DNA of 64,000 bases from Prostheceraeus crozeri (GCA_907163375.1 CAJQUW010004571.1:1-64000), one strand, 5' to 3'. Positions 34,423 to 46,599 are shown, counted from the stretch's first letter. Notes: generated from the letters alone by a model not told the origin. A program made the numbers and translations.

Positions 34423-34640
34423 TTACAAGAGAGTGCCCCACGCGTCTTCCAAATTATCAAATGCACGATTACCACTTCTATGTACACGATTGAACCAGGC
34501 TTCCTTGAAAATCCGACGGTGATAATTTCCTTCTCGACAAAGAATCTCCGCAGTCTCCCAAACGGAATTGTGTACACCTGATGAGTGATCTGAACTCAGA
34601 CGACGAAATATTTTGATCAGCAATATTTTCACCACTAATT
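34423..34640 (-). pseudogene. Penelope-like C-terminal (GIY-YIG region) fragment
   Basis: The minus strand reads ETAEILCREGNYHRRIFKEA and then HRSGNRAFDNLEDAWGTLL before a stop. The pattern of a hydrophobic strand, REx(2)Y(H/K)RR(I/L)xEA and a closing N-R-x-LxxxWxxLL resembles the C-terminal end of Penelope endonuclease domains. No Penelope repeat flanks it. It is a small broken fragment, separate from the element at 10-15 kb. Confidence 0.45.
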
Positions 34641-34769
34641 GAAGTTAACCCTGCGAAATTCCCTTTCTCTCCATGCATACATATAGGCCTACATTCTTTT
34701 ATTGACATAACTTTGACAGCATTTGACATTTTCGGCATTGCTGTTGATGTAAAATTTGCCATTTTGATG

Positions 34770-35900
34770 AATGTTGCTGATCAAGGCATTTAAATGATTT
34801 CACTCTCGTCCTCGTGTTCCAAGCTCCCTGATCAAGCACTTGAGGAAGATGAAGCATACAGTACAATATAGTGCACACTGTTGCTTTTCATCCTCCTGAA
34901 ATATTAATTTGAAGAAGTTTACCCACGTTGACATTTTTGCCAGATGAAGATGATAGCATGGTGAACACATATTTCAAAATTCAGCTGATTATTATTATTT
35001 CAATAATATTTAAAATTTCACTTTTGGTTTCATGTTATCTAGCTTCAAAGCAGACAAGTAAATGAAAGTTGTTTATTACACCTTGGTTTGCTTGGTAACA
35101 AGTATATTTCACTTGCATGCAGATTTTAAAAGGACGTTAACTATTTTCGCACACCTCGACCGCAACAGTATCACCGCATGAGCGTGTGTTTGAGTCCCGA
35201 CAGAGAAATCATTAGATTTTGTCATCAATTTGATCACCTATTATCAATCAGCCTATTCTGATCACCTAGGTATTCTATGATTGCCATTCTTGCACATAAC
35301 AGGCTATTATGACATTCACAGTTTTGCCAGATTGATGATAATAATATCATGCAATAATCGAAGCTGATCGTTGATATTAGCGCTTATAATACACGCAGAT
35401 CAGGAAGATAAGTTTTATTCGTTACATTGGGTGTAGATTATTCAGTTACAGCATCAACATGCACATATATATTTGAAGTTACTTTGAAGTCGGCATATTT
35501 CATGTGCTGCAGTGAAGTATATGAAGCTTCTACTAGTATTATCAACCATATTCTCGAACTTAACTGTAGATATCACCGCTTCTTCCATTAATCTGGCATT
35601 ATGACCAAAATAACATGCATTAATTAATTCAAACCATCAAGCCTATAACAACGTTTACTAAATATTAGCAAATATGTATTACAGGCTATACGAGTATGAG
35701 AGCGCAATTGTTAGCGGGGTTGGTTCGTAGTTAAATATGTTAAATGTAAATCAGGTAGTAAAATTCTTATTACTAAATTTATGCGCTTTCAATGCGGAAA
35801 CGATGGAATGGACTTACTATACTGGACAACAGGCATGATTAGTATAAATACGGACATGTTAAATGCTTTTGTATAAAATAGTGCATTCGTGCAGTACTGA
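34770..35900. other. No gene seen
   Basis: AT-rich sequence without credible open frames or repeats shared with the rest of the window. Confidence 0.6.
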
Positions 35901-36122
35901 AAATTCCCACATGATTCCGTAGCGATTTATTGTGGTGTGATAATGAAAAATCGAATCACACGGTGACTCTGTCTTAATTAATTTAGCCATACATTATCCT
36001 AGTCTGAGAGCGACCGTAAACTTCTTCATTGCAACTATCTCAAACGTTGAAAGAGCATAGGCCTTATTTGTTCCTCAGAAAGCAAATTTAATCGAGAAAT
36101 CACTTTGCAGAAATAATCGCGC

Positions 36123-36768
36123 CATAGAGTAGGCATACATCGGTAGAGTGTCGACTCAAATAAGTATCTGTATACAGCATAGAGTGAAAATTTTCATATG
36201 AACAGATTCAGTTTTTTTGCGGAGATTACGTTTCCGTGGTCCAAAAAATTATTTGAGCAGTTTTTAAAAAATCAAAATTTTGTCAATTTAAACATTACCG
36301 AGATGACTCTCCTATATAAGTAGTATGAAACAAGTTGGATATCAGAAAGAATGAATATTTGCTAACAAGCATCCTAACTAAGCGGAAATTAAGCTGATTA
36401 TCAAAGGAATTTCATGATCCCTATTAAAATGGAAGTCTTCATAAAAAAGTCGCGGCATTATTCGTGCTGTCTGGGAATCACTAAATTTATGTTTCATTTC
36501 TTGAATCTGAATAGTGATGTGGACCCATTTACATCTTTCAAAGCTTATTGAAATCCTTGTCTTTGATTATGTGATTTTGCTCGACCAGTGGCTGGTTGCC
36601 TGTGATATGATCGTTCACGCATAAGAAAATACTCTTGAGTTTGAGCATGAAAGCAATAGGAACCCATCGAATTGCTAATTTAGCAAGTATTACCTCTCCA
36701 ATGCTGTCATGACAGATCATGAGAATCTGTAAAATGCCATCATTCCTTTTGCATTACTATCATGATCA
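36123..36768 (-). mobile_element. ATAGAGTAGG element, copy B (truncated, inverted)
   Basis: It runs from the terminal CATAGAGTAGGCATACATCG to about 36768, where the similarity to copy C stops, so about 170-190 bp of the other end are missing. The minus strand retains a 60-residue open piece (36538-36720) nearly identical to that of copy C. Confidence 0.75.
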
Positions 36769-36850
36769 TTCAAAAACATCATGTAACACAAAAACTATCC
36801 GTGCGAGTATACTAAAACTATTGGAATATACAATTTAGATCAGTTTCGCC

Positions 36851-37689
36851 CATAGAGTAGGTATATTAGGTAGAATGGTAACTCCGCATTTACTAAATCC
36901 CCAATGTGTATACACTTTCGATTTTATTGAATGAACTCGTGGGTGATACAGTTGGTAATTGTTGCCAAATGTGAGATGTGCAAATGCTTGCTGTTTTGAA
37001 GAAATTGCCACGGAATCGAGTGATCATGTTTGTAATGCAGAAGGAATTATGGTATTTTACAGATTCTCAGTGTCATGACAGCATTGGAGATTTAATGTTT
37101 GTTAAATTAGCAATTCGATGGGTTCCTATTGCTTTCATGCTCAAACTCAAGAGTATTTTCTTATGCGTGAACGATCACATCACAGGCAACCAGCCACTGG
37201 CCGAGCAAAATCACATAATCAAAGACAATGATTTCAATAAGCTTTGAAAGATGAAAATCGGTCCACATCACTATTCAGATTCAAGAAATAAAACATGAAT
37301 TTAGTGATCGAATCATAAAATCATGCCAGTTAAAATTGAATTAAAAACTTGAAATTTCAGGCAAGAAAGCACGAATGATATCCCGACTTTTCCATGAAGA
37401 CTTTCATTATAATACAATTCATGAAAGTCCTTTGTTAATCAGTTAATTATTAAAAAATATTCATTGCTTTTGATATCCTTAATGTTTCATGCTACTTATA
37501 TAGGGTCATCTCGGTAGTATATAAATTGGCAAAATTTTGATTTTTTAAAAACTGCTCAAATAATTTTTTGGACCACGGAAACGTAATCTCCGCAAAAAAA
37601 CTGAATCTGTTCATATGAAAATTTTCACTCTATGCTGTATACAGATACTTATTTGAGTCGACACTCTACCTATGTATGCCTACTCTATG
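36851..37689 (+). mobile_element. ATAGAGTAGG element, copy C
   Basis: Both ends are present (CATAGAGTAGGTATATTAGG and CCTACTCTATG). Its flanks do not form a target duplication, as expected if the copy arose by inverted duplication. An 89-residue open stretch (36978-37247) contains LAIRWVPIAFMLKLKSIFLC, conserved in copy B. Confidence 0.75.
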
Positions 37690-37908
37690 GCGCGATTATT
37701 TCTGCAAAGTGATTTCTCGATTAAATTTGCTTTCTGAGGAACAGATAAGGCCTATGCTCTTTCAACGTTTAAGATAGTTACAATGAAGAAGTTTACGGTC
37801 GCTCTCAGACTAGGATAATGTATGGCTGAATTAATTAAGATAGAGTCACCGTGTGATGCGATTTTTCATTATCACACCACAATAAATCGCTACGGAATCA
37901 TGTGGGAA

Positions 37909-38130
37909 AAATATTCATTGCTTTTGATATCCTTAATGTTTCATGCTACTTATATATAGTCATCTCGGTAGTATATAAATTGGCAAAAGTTTGACTTTTT
38001 AAAAAATGCTCAAATAATTTTTTGGACCACGGGAGCGTAATCTCCGCAAAAAACTGAATCTTTTGATACAAAAATTTTCACTCAGATACTGTTTTGAGTC
38101 GACACTCTACCTATATATCCCTACTCTATG
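37909..38130 (+). mobile_element. ATAGAGTAGG element, copy D (3' part)
   Basis: About 220 bp matching the right-hand end of copies A and C, closing with CCCTACTCTATG. It begins exactly where the inverted duplication ends. Confidence 0.7.
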
Positions 38131-38890
38131 ATTTAGCCTATTGATTGCAGGTCGGGAATATCTCACAAGTTGCATTTCGAGCTTAAATACCACACATTTT
38201 GTCCTTGCACTTTATATTCCTTTATATTCCTTACACATTTCTTTTCATATTTACTTATATTCTTTCAAAGTTGATGTGAAAGCATTTGAATCCACTCAGA
38301 AAAAAATTCGCACTTGTACGATTCTTTGTAAATTTATAATGCACAAGCGAAAAAAGCGCAAAAGAGTAGTTTTAACCCAGGCTTCTCGAAGAATTATGGA
38401 AAAATTTCACACGGCTGGTGAACTAGCCATATCAAATCAACCTGCAAAGCTTCAAGTCCGGTATAAATTTTTGGATTGACTGGTTTGAGACATTACGCAT
38501 CTAAAAGTGGTTTATTGTACACTGTACGACGAAAAATCCATAAGTCAAAGAACACTTGAATCTTTGTCGATCGATTTCGTATATCTTTTAAAGATGCATC
38601 ATCAGGACATCAAGCCATAAATCAGCAAATTGAGATTTATATACAAATTAAATACATCAAATAAGCGCAGCTGAAAACATGGCTAAAATGAAATTTACTA
38701 CAGAAGAAATGGAAAGGTTATTGCGTGTTTACATTTACCTCTATGTAGTACAATTAAAATACATGCAACGGAGCGGATGAATCACTCCCTCAATTATTTA
38801 TTCATAAAATGTTTTTGTGTGACATAAATCCTGTGCTATTTTCTGAATTCTTTGTAGTATAGCTTCATTAAAATTTCACTTCTATTTTCA
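38131..38890. other. Upstream intron or flank of the Arg-rich gene
   Basis: The acceptor TTGATTGCAG at 38141-38150 precedes an open stretch to 38479 that would also fit phase 1, with a basic patch HKRKKRKRVV. It lacks a following donor. Otherwise the interval is AT-rich and leads into the pyrimidine tract TTCACTTCTATTTTCAG before 38892. Confidence 0.4.
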
Positions 38891-38891
38891 G

Positions 38892-41800
38892 GTCCACCTT
38901 GCCGAAAAAATACAATTTCATTGGGCTGCCGATGTCTTCCAAAAGCCGCTTACGGCAGGCACCTCACCATCATCCTCAATAAGCACAGTCACAGACTCAG
39001 ACGAGAGGGGCTGAAAATCAGGCAATTAATGATTCGCTGGAAGCATATTGGAAGAGGAATCAACAGAGGTCTTCTGAAAAGATTGCGACATCGTTTTCGA
39101 CATGCCCGAAGAATTGTCTATGTTAGTAGACGCAAATTAAACGGCTTGCGACGTCGCCATCGTCGTTGCAAACTAAACAGGCAACGTTTGCATTGGTATC
39201 ACAATCGAATTAGGGTGTCATTGAGGTGGTTGAAACGAAATGCACGACGTATTAGACATTTAGTTGTTGCTAATAGAAGAAGACGCCATGCTTTGCGATT
39301 GCTACGAAAAAGATCTCACAGATCGAAATCATGCTTTCACATTTTAAGGCGGCATAATGTAAGACTTCGTCTAGCGCAACGTCGTAGAATCATTCTATTG
39401 AGAACACAAAAACGCTTGCGAAGGGGCCTAAAAATGAAGCGAAAGCTGGTACTGCGTTACTCCAAAGCTGTGCGAAGGACATGCAGGGGAAATTCTAGGA
39501 AACTCATGATCCGGCTGAGACTCAGAGTCAGAAACGGCTTGATTCGTCTCAATAAGGCAAAAAAGCGCCTGTTTCTTATCTTGAGAAAATATAGACCTAT
39601 TTTCCGAAAGAGGGTTCACCTCAGACGGTTGATCAGAGTTCATAAACTCATCAGACGCAGAAGCATCAGGAGACACAGATGGGCTTTCTGCAGCAGGTGC
39701 AGGCACTTTAGAAGCAGGACCGTCGCTTGTCGAAGGCGATGTCGTCGTCGGCCTCATAAAAAGAATTATCTACATCGACTTGTTGTCATTTTCCTACGAC
39801 GAATGAGACGACTTAACCGCTGTAGAAGAGTGAATATTGGCCGCTTTAGACGAAGATGTTTTGGTCTCTACATGAGAATCAGAATGATGCTCAGAAACAG
39901 GCTTTTAGCCCGACATCTTTGGACATTGACAGGTGTAATGTTGAAAAACCTTCGTCGAAAAGCAAGACTTTGTCGAAAGAGAAGAGGACACAAAAGCAGA
40001 CATTGTCGTCGAGTCAGGCGAAAACTGCATGGAGTCAATGCAATGAGAATTTTGATTAGACGACGTAAATTACCCTTTCCATGGCGTAGAAGACACATTC
40101 ATCCAGGACAATGGAGACATCGACGCAGATGGAGAAGGGGCAGAAGGAAGAGACGCGGTCGCTGGGGAAGGAAGCAGAGAATCGGTCGACGCTGGCGTGT
40201 TTGGGACAGGAGGGGGAGACGATGGCGCTGGATGGTGAAGCGTGGAGGCAGATGGGTCATTCGCTTAGGAGGTCGTTGGATCAATTTGGGCGGACACGGC
40301 GGACACGGAGGACACGGACGCCGTCGCTGGGGAAGGAAGCAGAGAATCGGTCGACGCTGGCGTGTTTGGGACAGGAGGGTCAGACGATGGCGCTGGATGG
40401 TGAAGCGTGGAGGCAGATGGGTCATTCGCTTAGGAGGTCGTTGGATCAATTTGGGCGGACACGGCGGACACGGAGGACACGGACGCCGTCGCTGGGGAAG
40501 GAAGCAGAGAATCGGTCGACGCTGGCGTGTTTGGGACAGGAGGGTCAGACGATGGCGCTGGATGGTGAAGCGTGGAGGCAGATGGGTCATTCGCTTAGGA
40601 GGTCGTTGGATCAATTTGGGCGGGCACGGAGGCCACGGAGGCCACGGACGACACGGACGCCGTCGCTGGGGAAGGAAGCAGAGAATCGGTCGACGCTGGC
40701 GTGTTTGGGACAGGAGGGTCAGACGATGGCGCTGGATGGTGAAGCGTGGAGGCAGATGGGTCATTCGCTTAGGAGGTCGTTGGATCAATTTGGGCGGACA
40801 CGGCGGACACGGAGGCCACGGAGGACACGGACGCCGTCGCTGGGGAAGGAAGCAGAGAATCGGTCGACGCTGGCGTGTTTGGGACAGGAGGGTCAGACGA
40901 TGGCGCTGGATGGTGAAGCGTGGAGGCAGATGGGTCATTCGCTTAGGAGGTCGTTGGATCAATTTGGGCGGGCACGGCGGACACGCACGGAGGACACGGA
41001 CGCCGTCGCTGGGGCAGGAAGCAGAGCCTCGGTCGACGCTGGCGTGTTTGGGACAGGAGTGGGAGACGATGGCGCTGGATGGTGAAGCGTGGAGGCAGAT
41101 GGGTCATTCGCTTAGGAGGTCGTTGGATCAATTTGGGAGGACACGGCGGACACGGAGGACACGGACGCCGTCGCTGGGGAAGGAAGCAGAGAATCGGTCG
41201 ACGCTGGCGTGTTTGGGACAGGAGGGTCAGACGATGGCGCTGGATGGTGAAGCGTGGAGGCAGATGGGTCATTCGCTTAGGAGGTCGTTGGATCAATTTG
41301 GGCGGGCACGGCGGACACGCAGGACACGGACGCCGTCGCTGGGGAAGGAAGCAGAGAATCGGTCGACGCTGGCGTGTTTGGGACAGGAGGGGGAGACGAT
41401 GGCGCTGGATGGTGAAGCGTGGAGGCAGATGGGTCATTCGCTTAGGAGGTCGTTGGATCAATTTGGGCGGGCAGGACACGGCGGACACGGACGCCGTCGC
41501 TGGGGAAGGAAGCAGAGAATCGGTCGACGCTGGCGTGTTTGGGACAGGAGGGGGAGACGATGGCGCTGGATGGTGAAGCGTGGAGGCAGATGGGTCATTC
41601 GCTTAGGAGGTCGTTGGATCAATTTGGGAGGACACGGCGGACACGGACGCCGTCGCTGGGGAAGGAAGCAGAGAATCGGTCGACGCTGGCGTGTTTGGGA
41701 CAGGAGGGGGAGACGATGGCGCTGGATGGTGAAGCGTGGAGGCAGATGGGTCATTCGCTTAGGAGGTCGTTGGATCAATTTGGGCGGACACGGCGGACAC

Positions 41801-43216
41801 GGAGGACACGGACGCCGTCGCTGGGGAAGGAAGCAGAGAATCGGTCGACGCTGGCGTGTTTGGGACAGGAGGGTCAGACGATGGCGCTGGATGGTGAAGC
41901 GTGGAGGCAGATGGGTCATTCGCTTAGGAGGTCGTTGGATCAATTTGGGCGGACACGGCGGACACGGAGGACACGGACGCCGTCGCTGGGGAAGGAAGCA
42001 GAGAATCGGTCGACGCTGGCGTGTTTGGGACAGGAGTGGGAGACGATGGCGCTGGATGGTGAAGCGTGGAGGCAGATGGGTCATTCGCTTAGGAGGTCGT
42101 TGGATCAATTTGGGCGGACACGGCGGACACGGAGGACACGGACGCCGTCGCTGGGGAAGGAAGCAGAGAATCGGTCGACGCTGGCGTGTTTGGGACAGGA
42201 GGGTCAGACGATGGCGCTGGATGGTGAAGCGTGGAGGCAGATGGGTCATTCGCTTAGGAGGTCGTTGGATCAATTTGGGCGGACACGGCGGACACGGAGG
42301 ACACGGACGCCGTCGCTGGGGAAGGAAGCAGAGAATCGGTCGACGCTGGCGTGTTTGGGACAGGAGGGTCAGACGATGGCGCTGGATGGTGAAGCGTGGA
42401 GGCAGATGGGTCATTCGCTTAGGAGGTCGTTGGATCAATTTGGGCGGACACGGCGGACACGGCGGACACGGAGGACACGGAGGACACGGAGGACACGGAC
42501 GCCGTCGCTGGGGAAGGAAGCAGAGAATCGGTCGACGCTGGCGTGTTTGGGACAGGAGGGTCAATCGATGGCGCTGGATGGTGAAGCGTGGAGGCAGATG
42601 GGTCATTCGCTTAGGAGGTCGTTGGATCAATTTGGGCGGACACGGAGGACACGGACGCCGTCGCTGGGGAAGGAAGCAGAGAATCGGTCGACGCTGGCGT
42701 GTTTGGGACAGGAGGGGGAGACGATGGCGCTGGATGGTGAAGCGTGGAGGCAGATGGGTCATTCTCTTAGGAGGTCGTTGGATCAATTTGGGAGGACACG
42801 GCGGACACGGAGGACATGGCGGATACGGCGGACACGGAGGACACGGCGGACACGGCGGACACGGCGGACACGGCGGACACGGAAACGGAAAACATAAAGG
42901 AAAGAGATTTTTAAAGACGAGGCGACATGGTGGCCAGTGGCAAGTTTTTGATTCGTGGACAAAAAAATGGATCACCATGGTAAAGAAAGGAGGAAAATGG
43001 ACCGTCGGAGGCAAAGAAATAACTGTTCAAGTCATTGGCGATAGTGGTTCCGGCTCTACCACGACAGCCACTACCTCAGGCTCTTCTGGTGGTCACTGGG
43101 TAACTACCGAAACTAAGACCTATGTTACAGAAGGTGGAGGCTCTTCCGGGTCTACCGTAACTACTGGCTCTACTTCGAAGACTGTTACAACTGACTCCGG
43201 TTGGGTGTCCTATTAA
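38892..43216 (+). CDS. Large exon of an Arg/Trp/Gly/His-rich tandem-repeat protein
   Basis: An acceptor (CTATTTTCAG|GT) opens about 1,440 codons up to TAA at 43214; a partial upstream codon shows phase 1, so the start lies in an earlier exon. Three parts follow. About 400 residues are extremely basic (Arg, Leu, His, with Cys clusters such as CRRRCRRR). Then 16 units of 52-61 residues carry RRWRVWDRR, RRWRWMVKRGGRW, GGRWINL and a variable number of GGH triplets. The tail holds one diverged unit (GGQWQVFD, WITMVKKGGKW) and a Ser/Thr/Gly-rich end, GWVSY. That diverged unit keeps the protein pattern but not the DNA, so this frame is the coding one. No known family is recognised. By composition it could be a secreted structural, metal-binding or cationic defence protein; function is unproven. 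Confidence 0.8.
40130..42895 (+). repeat. Tandem array of 165-bp coding units (16 copies)
   Basis: The anchor ATCGGTCGAC starts near 40181, 40346, 40511, 40685, 40859, 41028 (variant), 41193, 41358, 41519, 41675, 41840, 42005, 42170, 42335, 42518 and 42683. Spacing is mostly 165 bp, with 156, 174 and 183 explained by gain or loss of 9-bp GGH steps, and 169 and 161 marking two 4-bp length changes. Units are almost identical in DNA, pointing to recent expansion or homogenisation. Confidence 0.95.
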
Positions 43217-43287
43217 CGGTTTCACTTTGAGAAACTCTACTTACTAGTTCCGCTTACTAATGTTAAAGATATAATACAATGTTGTCA

Positions 43288-43293
43288 AATAAA
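43288..43293 (+). terminator. Polyadenylation signal AATAAA
   Basis: It lies 72 bp after the stop codon of the Arg-rich gene and is followed by a T-rich tract. This supports the plus strand as the transcribed one and makes 38892-43216 the last exon. Confidence 0.7.
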
Positions 43294-43299
43294 TTTTCT

Positions 43300-46040
43300 T
43301 TTCTGATTTTCATGTTTTCATTGTATTTTCAATTTTTACTGTTTGCCTTCATCGATTGATGCTTATAGTGAATCCTTATATGTAAGGCATGGATTTGTAG
43401 GTATAATAGGTGCAAAATAGACAGTTGCTCACAAAAATGTCCACGCATTGTATTCAGTGTATCAAACGTTGATACACGTCAAACTTTTCTTTACCATTAT
43501 GCATAGAAATTTGAAATCAATCCTGGCGTTAGCATCATCCTAGCAGCTCGTTTTATACATCATAGGTGTATATTTACATGCCAGTGCATCTTATTTTGCA
43601 TTTAGATAATCAATCTGTCACAAAAAATATGATGAAATGGTGCGCTCTTTGAACAAGTTATAAATTCAAATGCTTTTGTGATCGCATGTTACTGCTGCAG
43701 GGCTCACATGTTCACTAGCATTAAGTCTATAAAACACAATTTTCTACTTCTTAAACCCTTCACTATGATTCTGTAGAAAGTCAATAAGAAACATTGTGTT
43801 TGTGATGTTCTCGATTCTTGATTTGATGATGCATTTCATTAAACCAAGGACAGGGACTTTGACAATTCTTTGTTTTGCAGTTTATATTCTGTTTATATTG
43901 ACTATTTATATTAAGTCCACGATGGTAGATAGGGCATTGCCTCAAACACTGCTTTTTCTTTCCTCACCACTAATGGATTGGTTGATTATTGGTGTGATCT
44001 ACTGCATCGTTGATACCATTGATGGTGAATTACTGTATATGTAGAATACTCAGGATTCTTTATGCTCCTTCCACCTCGGATCTACGAAATGAGATATGCT
44101 GCTAAGTGTTGATCAAATTCAAAGTTATTTTGAAGCTCAATGTAGCTATAAGATAATCATACATAGAAATGCCTTTTGCTACCGAAATGTAAAACATAAA
44201 ATTTGATGTGGTTGAATTCTGAACATTAGTCCATGATTACCTATATCGACGCGATCTATGTTCTAATGTAGAAAGAACATGAGACCTAGAAGCAAATCAA
44301 TTTTCCTGTACATAAAATTAAATAGTATGAGAATATACATGTAAGCACTATCCATTTCAAAGAAGAGAGTTCATAATACATGGCCACATGTGTATTTTTA
44401 TATTCTTTTGCATTCCACAGCTTCAATGATCTTTATGATAATTGCTTCCATTCTAAAGCTCATTTGTCTCCGTGCATGTGGATAGATACACTTTTAGCAT
44501 TTTTTGCTTTTTTAGTTGGTCATGCTTATCAATTTTTTTCCTATGAAGCGGAAATTCCAAGTGCTAAAAGCAATGGATCTAACCATGCAGTATGCATACT
44601 ATCAAGAAGACAGAGCAAATAAAAAAATAAAAAAAAGACAATCATGCAACTTACTAAAAAGTTACCAATTCGATGAACAGATTTTCAATCTCATCTATAT
44701 TTTCTCTGTCTCATGATTCAAAAAATGCATAATATACTGTATATGCCGCCTACTGTTCTAACATTAGATCATCCAGTGAATATGGTGTAGGTCTAGGTAT
44801 GATTGAAATGATTCAAATGTGCGCGCATGTATGCTTAAATTAAATTTCCAAGCATGCACAATTTGCACATAAATACATTCGATGATAAATTGATGCATGT
44901 ATATCATAATTAGGCCTATCTCTATAGGCCTCCTATAATACAAGCATGTAGAAGACCACGACTTCAGTTAATTGCCAGATTGTCCATTAAATGATGTTCA
45001 TTTTAGAAGCAATGCATGCACTTAAGAAAGCAAAGACACCGTCAATCGCACAAAGATGCAAATTAAATTCAAGAATTTAAGTTTGAAAGAGTCAAGTTTT
45101 TAGAGATGTTAATTATTTTTTTCCTTTCAAAATGTGCACAACTTTTCGATTGCCATCCAGCAATCATCTTCAGGTACCGTCCTATCGTCGGAGTGGGTTA
45201 CATGCGATACAAGTAAGGAGCCAATCATTGAAATACAATAGTCGTGAATAATTCTATGTGATAGTATTGTGATTATCTAGGTTAGATTTATTGACAAGTA
45301 TGTTCTGTACGAGTATGTCGTCATTGCTATTTGCCTAGTAACTATAAGGGGACGCTTACTCAGCTGTACTGAATGAACCACTTTATTAAATATCACATTC
45401 GTCACATGATAGTGTCTGTGCAACCATGTTGACTTATATATCTTAAACATAGCTATTTTTGCGTTCATGTATTACAATCTGTTTTTATTTCGGATTGATA
45501 ATATGTCTAATTTCAAAATTACATAATGCTTTATTGCTGATGGTTGAATACTTATTGACTATTTATGAAATCCCTTAGACTTAGCATGTATTAAATTCGA
45601 ATTCAGTATTGTAAGTTTGACTCTTGAATGTCATTAACTCACTACTTACAAAGCAGTAGTAAGTACCATGCAACATCAGTGTGATCTTTATTACAAAAGG
45701 TCTTAAATCAACATATTCTAGACATCATTGATGCTTTCCTTTAACATTGTGCTGATATGGCTTTAGTATGTAAAGCATACCACACTTGAAATAACATACG
45801 AAAAGCATATATAATGGATACAGAAATATGCCAAAAATATTTTAGTGTGCATCCATCGTATGTGATTTGTATTGAGCGATTTACAGTCAGTGTGTACTGA
45901 TCCCAAAAATGTCTGTCAACTTTTGAATTGCTTTCTAATGTTGATAGGTGAGACATCGCTATAAAATTGCCAATTTAACATTGACTTAATAGGCCGATAG
46001 CAGACCTGCACTCTTTGTGGCAGGTTTGGCAGATCCACAA
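43300..46040. other. No gene seen
   Basis: AT-rich. A hydrophobic open stretch at 43796-44044 has no convincing start or splice context. No repeat shared with other parts of the window was noticed. Confidence 0.55.
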
Positions 46041-46042
46041 GG

Positions 46043-46195
46043 CTACTGTGGTCCAATGCGCCGCTGCCTCTTCAATATCCGCATTCGGTTGCGGGCAGCC
46101 TCGAAATCCCGTACACCATTGACGGTAGTCTGTCTCGATGACTGAGAGGACCCATCGACATTGAGAGGACGTCTTCGTCGGTCCCGAAGGAGAAC
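46043..46195 (-). CDS. Possible C-terminal exon, unknown protein
   Basis: A GC-richer patch than its surroundings. On the minus strand, after a weak acceptor (TTGCTTAAG), it reads about 50 residues rich in Arg, including DRRRRPLNVDGSSQSS and FEAARNRMRILKRQRR, to a TAG at 46043. No family is recognised. It could be a transposon-derived piece. Confidence 0.25.
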   Translation of the reverse strand, partial: VLLRDRRRRPLNVDGSSQSSRQTTVNGVRDFEAARNRMRILKRQRRIGPQ

Positions 46196-46232
46196 CTTAA
46201 GCAAGTAAGCATGAAAACATTGAACCATGAAC

Positions 46233-46279
46233 CAGGGAACCCTAGTTATCTGCACTTCGCCGATAACTAGGGTTCCCTG
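46233..46279. repeat. Perfect 18-bp stem, 11-base loop
   Basis: CAGGGAACCCTAGTTATC is followed by an 11-base loop and its exact complement. It is isolated; no flanking direct repeat was seen. Confidence 0.8.
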
Positions 46280-46599
46280 CATGAGCTCTCTACAATGGCA
46301 GGGATAAGTTAGTCATTTCTGGTATTAGATAGCTTGGATATTAAAGTCAATATGCATGTATGCTCAAGCATGCCAACACGACCAACAAATTGAAGGCAGA
46401 TAAATTGAGAAACAAACTTGAAGAGAAAACTAAGGGGACTAAAGAAAAGATGGCTTAGAGCAGAGGCTTTTGGTTTTTCAGTAATGAAGTTGGCAACATC
46501 AGAAATTGCTTGACTTGTGAATTTCAGCAAAAGAATAATTTTAAGGTTAGAGAGCAAAACACAAAGCGAAATTTAGTGAATAAAAAAATGTTCTACCGC

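Larger units (their letters stand above)
35904..37907. repeat. 2-kb inverted duplication
   Basis: The left arm 35904-36768 and the right arm 37021-37907 are inverted copies with high similarity, separated by 252 bp. The arms include about 220 bp of sequence outside the ATAGAGTAGG element (35904-36122 against 37690-37907), so the duplication carried flanking DNA with it and is not just two head-to-head insertions. Confidence 0.85.

Noticed and set aside
39428-39757. 109-residue Ser/Pro/Asp-rich minus-strand frame
   Set aside because: It is antisense to the Arg-rich N-terminal region, whose codons for Arg produce Ser/Pro-type residues on the reverse strand.
41539-42897. 452-residue plus-strand frame rich in Leu, Glu and Arg
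   Set aside because: An alternative frame of the same array without unique coding sequence at either end; only three units of this frame enter the main product.
41458-43014. 518-residue Pro/Cys/Arg-rich frame on the minus strand, and similar ones at 40099-40962 and 40943-41488
   Set aside because: They mirror the plus-strand repeat array. Only the plus frame keeps its pattern in the diverged C-terminal unit and is followed by a polyadenylation signal.
43796-44044. 82-residue hydrophobic frame resembling membrane segments
   Set aside because: AT-rich DNA readily gives Leu/Ile/Phe-rich frames; there is no good start, splice site or homology.
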